Of a DNA stretch of 64,000 nucleotides, positions 59,590-64,000 are shown one piece after another. The stretch comes from Vigna angularis (Eukaryota > Streptophyta > Magnoliopsida > Fabales > Fabaceae): assembly GCF_016808095.1 (NCBI RefSeq), contig NC_068971.1, forward strand, positions 23,548,501 to 23,612,500. The letters are read 5' to 3'. The notes under the pieces were generated by a model. The model ran no database searches and was not told the origin of the DNA. It saw nothing but the letters and a program-made list of their open reading frames with translations. Numbering within the stretch: the first letter of the stretch is position 1; each line of letters starts with the position of its first letter. A program made the translations under genes and the position numbers.

Positions 59590-60180
59590 AATCATTAAAT
59601 TTTACATTAATGACCTCTTCTACTTTAAGGGTACTAAAGTTATAGACTCTAAACGCTTTAGAGGTTTCTGAGTAGCCAAGTTATACCTTCATCACTCTTG
59701 TAATCAAACTTCCTTAAACTATCATTGATATTTAGAATGAAACATTGACATCCAAAAGAATGAAAATATGATATGTTGGATTTTTGTTCTTCCATAATCC
59801 ATATGGAGTTTTTCCTAAGATTGGCCTTAAACAAATTCTTTTTTAAAGATAATAGGCAATATTTACAACTTCATCCTATAAGTGTAGGTATATTAAAATC
59901 TGGTTCTGGCCATTTCTTGTAAAAAAAAATTTTCCTCTCAACGATACCCAAAAAAATCATTTTCAAATTCCCCTTCATGATCACTTCTGATTAAAACAAT
60001 TTTATAGCTTTCATCAACGACTACTAGGCCATAGCTTTTACTGTTGACAAACGTTATTCTAGTTGGACCAAATAGATCTAAATGTAGTAGCTCAATAAGA
60101 CTCCCAATTGAAATTTTATTTACTTTTGAAAGACTCTTTGACCTACTTGCCTTTCATGCATGTATCACAAAAGATTTTTT
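59590..60180 (-). pseudogene. Copia GAG-pre-integrase and integrase, decayed
   Basis: CDTCMKGK (60155-60130) is the end of the pre-integrase Cys motif. IELLHLDLFGPTRITF and LVVVDE follow, then directly YKIVLIRSDHEGEFEND, so about twenty residues between the two acidic blocks are missing. Further left, SNISYFHSFGCQCFILNIND matches the integrase C-terminal part. Several stops are present. Confidence 0.8.
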
Positions 60181-61341
60181 CATTGAATGAAATATTAGGT
60201 AGCTCTCTTACGACGTCATGGCGTTGCAACATTGAGATTAATCCCACATTTGCAAGTCCACATTTATTATGCCATATCTTAGCCTCAACATTTATAGATA
60301 CAAGAATGAAAAACTTTGAGCGTGTTGTTCATGTAGATCTATTTTGAACAAATTACCTTGTATGTCGGCAAAAAATACTTTATGACTTTTGTCGTCTAAG
60401 ACTTTACATTGACCTTTTTCAAAAATAACATTGTATCCACTATCACATAATTGACTTATGCTAAGCAGATTATGTTTTAAGTCGTCTACTAATAAAACAT
60501 TTTCAATAGAAGACGAAGCGTTTATACCTATCTTTCAAATGTCGATGATCTTTCTTTTTTGGATTTTGGTGAAAGTCATTGTTCCTCCCTTCTTCTTTCA
60601 TAGGTTTTGGAACCTACACTTTTCACCGTCATTTGACGTAAGCACCCATTGTCCAAGTACCATGATTGAGGTCTCCTTTTGATCTTCAAGCAATTCTACA
60701 AGATTAGTAATTTTAGTTTTAGGTACCCATCTTGCATTAGGTCCTACTTTGTTAGTTTTTTCTTTTCATAAATTGACACATGATTTGAGATTTTCTCTCC
60801 AACTTTAAAAAACTTAACATATTTAGATGTAGGCATATAGTGAGCATGTTTTCCTTTGAATCCTAAACCACTTTTGTCAAAAGGGTGTTTGTAGCTTTTA
60901 ATTAAAAGACCTAAACACTTGTTTCCTTGAAACGTTCTATTCAACACCTTCAGCAAGGTGTCCTTTTTGTGTCAAAGGAGATCAACGCATTTAGTTTCTT
61001 CTGCAATTTTTTAATTTTTCTCTAGTCTTTCATCTAAAAAAATGATTTGACGTTTGGACTCAACTAACTTCCTGTCTAGGTTTCTATTTTGTTGTTTTAA
61101 AGAATTTATATCGTGTTTAGACGTTGTCAAGTCCTTTTTCAATTTTCTTCTTCATTTGACCTTTTTTGATATTTCTTTTTTAAAATTTTGAAAGCTTATG
61201 AAAATACAAAAGCTCATTATAAGCTTGAATTACAAAGTGGAGGTCATAGAAATCTACCTCTTTGTTAGAGTAGTCTAACGACTATTTAGTAGTGTCTACT
61301 ATAAGGCATTGTTTGCTTCTTCTTCTTCTTCTTCCTTGGAC
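60181..61341 (-). other. Decayed gag/protease portion of the Copia element
   Basis: Minus-strand frames such as 60956-60744 (GNKCLGLLIKSYKHPFDKSG, then LGFKG) fit the protease-upstream linker of Sirevirus-like elements. Stops are frequent and no protease site is certain. Confidence 0.45.
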
Positions 61342-62037
61342 TCAGATGAGTCTAGGTCTTCCCAGGTACTCATAAGTACCTTCTTTTTGTCCTGTTGAGG
61401 AAAATACCACTTTCTTCTTGGACTTTTTGGACCTGAAGTGTCTAGGCTTCTTACATCCATAACACACTACTGGCCCTTCGTTACGCTTTTCCTTCTGATT
61501 TTTCTTAGAAGATGATTTGATGCGTCTACCTCTAAAAAATGTGTTGTTCTTCTTTCTCCACATAGACTGGATCTTCCTTGTGATGAATGATAAATTTTAT
61601 TTTTCTTTTACCTTCATGGAGTCATCATCAACATTTAACTCTTCAGACAAATTGTCCACCTTAAAGGATTTGGTGGGCGTCCTTCTCGTTGGTCATTGAG
61701 AAGTTCTTCGAGGTGCTACATCCCATCTTATTGTGATTCCAACTCATGGACTTTAAGGATGTCAATAAGTTCTTCGAGACTTAAACCGTCAAGGTTCTTA
61801 GAAGTCCTCAACGTTGTTACCTACGATCTCCATTGTCAGGTTGCGCAAAATAATATAATCAAAATAATCATAAGACTTACCTAATGATTTTAATTCATTT
61901 AAACTTGTTTGGAACATAGTATAAATATTTTTGTTGTCCAAGATGGTAAACAACTCATATTGTCTTACAAGCATACAGAGCTTGTTCCTCTTTACTTCGT
62001 TTGATCCTTCGTATGTGGTTACCAGTGTGTCCCACAT
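61342..62037 (-). pseudogene. Copia gag fragments
   Basis: 62037-61798 encodes MWDTLVTTYEGSNEVKRNKL and a following helical part of the Copia UBN2 gag domain. 61563-61342 encodes a basic stretch and a defective zinc knuckle CYGCKKPRHFRSKK, in which the last Cys of CCHC is replaced. The two frames are separated by stops. Confidence 0.8.
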
Positions 62038-62264
62038 CTCTTTTATGCCTTTGTGACGTGTACTTTCCTGTAGTCCTATTCATAAAGAACACATATAAGT
62101 GAATTCTTAGTTTTTGAGTTTAGAAGATACTTTTGTTTCTAGTCATCTAACCATTGGGTTCTAGTTAGAGGCTTTCCCTCTTTACTAAGGGGTATATAAT
62201 TACCATTTTTCATGATATCTCACATATCAATTTGACCGGACTGAAAGAATGCAATAATTCTTTT

Positions 62265-62990
62265 TGCAATTTAGTGTTAGATGTTATTTGCAAGGTAGTG
62301 TTGAACACTTAAGGATTTTTACAATCATTTAGAAAGCTTTTAAAAAGATAAGGAAGAAGACTTGTTTGTATACTGGTTCACTCCAATATGAACCACGTCC
62401 AGTTCTCCCTTAAGCATTTAAGGGATTCCACTAATCTTTGAAAAGATTACAATGAGTTTAAGCACTCCTGGTTGACAACGACTATAACCACTCCTGGTAT
62501 CAAATAGTCTAATTGACTATGTATATCATTTACTCCCTTGATGTAAATAAACAAGTATTTTAAATAACTCCTGATTGTACAAAAACAATGAATTGTTTTT
62601 ATGAAAACAAGTACAAATAATGACTCACTTAGAGAGGATATTTTTGCAATACAAAGTATATCTGAAAACTCTTGTAACAAAGGTTTTCTTTTTCAAAGAA
62701 AGGTTAGACAACGTAAGCGTAAGAAAAAATTGACACCGTAAGAGTATGCAATAATGATTCTTCATGATATTATCCTTATTGTTTTTTCTTTATGTAGTCT
62801 TCTTTATATATAGGGTTCTTCAGAAAAAAAATTAGTTACTCACAACATTGACTTTCACGTAGGTGTGTAGCCTTTTGGTATGAGGTGAGATGTTATGGTT
62901 CTTTTACAGAGCCAACTATGTTGCTGGTATGGATACGTGAGACAGAAGGCATTGAGGAAATATTTATAAAATGTCTTTCTATCTCTTATC
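62265..62990 (-). repeat. 5' LTR of the old Copia element
   Basis: 62270-62665 pairs with 56540-56935. The LTR probably continues to about 62990, but the other copy is cut short, so the edge is uncertain. No clear primer site survives to its left. Confidence 0.6.
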
Positions 62991-64000
62991 GTTTTTTCTT
63001 AAGACACAACTTTTGAATAAAGTTTTATGCTTTATAGATCAAATAAAGAAAATAACATAAACATATAAGAAAATATTATTGATAATGTTAAATGTTCATT
63101 AGTGTTAACTTGATAATTTATAATTTATTAACACAATTTATTAACACATGTATAACGTTTAATGACACCAGTATAACAACTATCTCGTTACTCACTATAG
63201 TTAAACTTGAAAAGAAAAGCCCTTGTATTATTATTCAATAATTAGTGGATCCAAGTTCTTGTTATAGAGTATGATTTTTTAATGGTGGAAACTGAAAATT
63301 TTGGTTGAATTCAGAATTTGAAGGGTTAAATGCATGGTGCTTAGGTTGGAGATGGGCCCCCGTGTAAATGTGAAGTTGTCAAATCCATGGTTGAGCATCG
63401 ACAAGTGCCTCGGATTTTGGTTATCTAACTTTTGCAATAATTATGGCAGAAAAAATTCAATAAACCCCACGGCAGGGATTATGTATTAGAAAACGACACA
63501 AGTCAAAAGATACAGCTTTACAGAAAGGCAATTTTGAATGCAAACCTACCCATCTTTCATCCCCTTTCAATTACAAAACAAATCAATTACTGTGTGCTAT
63601 AATATATAATATTATTATCATGAAGGCACTTATTTATGAAAATGAAATTACATTTCTTTATGCAAATCAATTTTAAAGGTTTCATAAATTAATTACTTTT
63701 TTTAGTGGGACTTTTTATTATTAATCACTTCTCTATATTAATATAGTAACATATTTTATTGCTTGAGAGTGTAATGTGTCCTTCATACACATACCTTTTG
63801 TAAAAAACATCAAGATAATATAAAATTAAATCATTTAGTATTCTATAATAATAATAATAACGAGAGATTAACATAATTATATTACATATAAATCTCTGAA
63901 AAGCAAAAGCATGACTTAAATGTTGTAATAAATCACTTAAACTTGTTACAGTAGTTATTTCTTAACACAAGTGTCATTGTCAGCTACATGTTATATTTTG
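62991..64000. other. No gene recognised
   Basis: AT-rich sequence with stop-rich frames. No terminal repeats or coding similarity seen. Confidence 0.5.

Larger units (their letters stand above)
56500..62990 (-). mobile_element. Old Ty1/Copia element with decayed gag-pol, split by a solo LTR
   Basis: 56540-56935 and 62270-62665 are diverged copies of one sequence (both with AACACTTAAGGATTTT, ATCTTTGAAAAGATTACAA and TTTGYAATACAAAGTATATC) and mark the LTRs. Between them, on the minus strand, gag, GAG-pre-integrase, integrase, reverse transcriptase and RNase H pieces follow in Copia order. Every segment has stops or shifts. The left LTR copy is fused directly to the RNase H remnant. The outer LTR limits are approximate. 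Confidence 0.85.

Overview
The window is plant nuclear DNA made almost entirely of nested transposable elements. I found no intact, ordinary host gene, rRNA, tRNA gene or CRISPR. The AT-rich composition, plant GT-AG introns, CACTA elements ending in CACTACAA, a Sirevirus-type Copia element, an Athila-type Gypsy element, a TRIM with the 'TTGGAAGTCYCACATCGACT' type LTR and many TAATCGATTA palindromes together suggest a legume, probably Phaseoleae (Phaseolus/Vigna/Glycine group). The species is an inference only. The density of nesting suggests pericentromeric or other repeat-rich chromatin.

Layout. (1) 1-15553: a young, non-autonomous Athila-like LTR retrotransposon on the minus strand. Its 5' LTR is 12854-15553, its tRNA-Asp primer site is 12831-12848, and it has a gag but no pol. 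Its 3' LTR (1-7150, left end outside the window) is broken by a 5.6-kb CACTA deletion derivative (522-6120, TSD ATT). Between gag and the 3' LTR, in antisense, lies a complete-looking WUSCHEL-type homeobox gene with a TATA box, a 5' UTR intron, a coding intron, a homeodomain, a WUS-box-like motif and an EAR-like motif. This transcription-factor cargo inside a retrotransposon is the most interesting object here. (2) 15554-19479: a gag/protease-only Ty3/Gypsy relic with a 3' LTR, followed by a degenerate 27-bp minisatellite (to about 20550). (3) About 21300-38155: a three-layer nest. A CACTA-like element carrying a NAC-gene fragment contains a 13.8-kb CACTA with decayed TNP2 and TNPA genes and 165 pure TTC units. 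That CACTA in turn contains a 3.9-kb gag-only Sirevirus with TSD ACTTT. (4) 38156-45395: AT-rich DNA with small remnants (Copia gag piece, MITE, MULE, TRIM, LTR fragment, TNPA fragment). (5) 45396-51429: a third CACTA family (TSD AAA) carrying fragments of at least two host genes (a THO6-like WD-repeat protein and a GDPD-like protein). (6) 51430-56330: three long-TIR elements and two TA microsatellites. (7) About 56500-62990: an old Ty1/Copia element with recognisable gag, integrase, RT and RNase H, split by a solo LTR with TSD CTTGT. (8) 62991-64000: nothing recognised.

How the parts relate. The three better-preserved LTR elements all keep gag and have lost RT/RNase H/integrase, so they would depend on enzymes made elsewhere. 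The CACTA in the Athila LTR belongs to the same family as the large CACTA at 23953-37734 and retains pieces resembling the LTR it landed in. Three unrelated transposon groups share the palindromic core TAATCG(A/T)TTA. The near-identity of the Athila LTR copies and the clean TSDs show that several of these insertions are recent.
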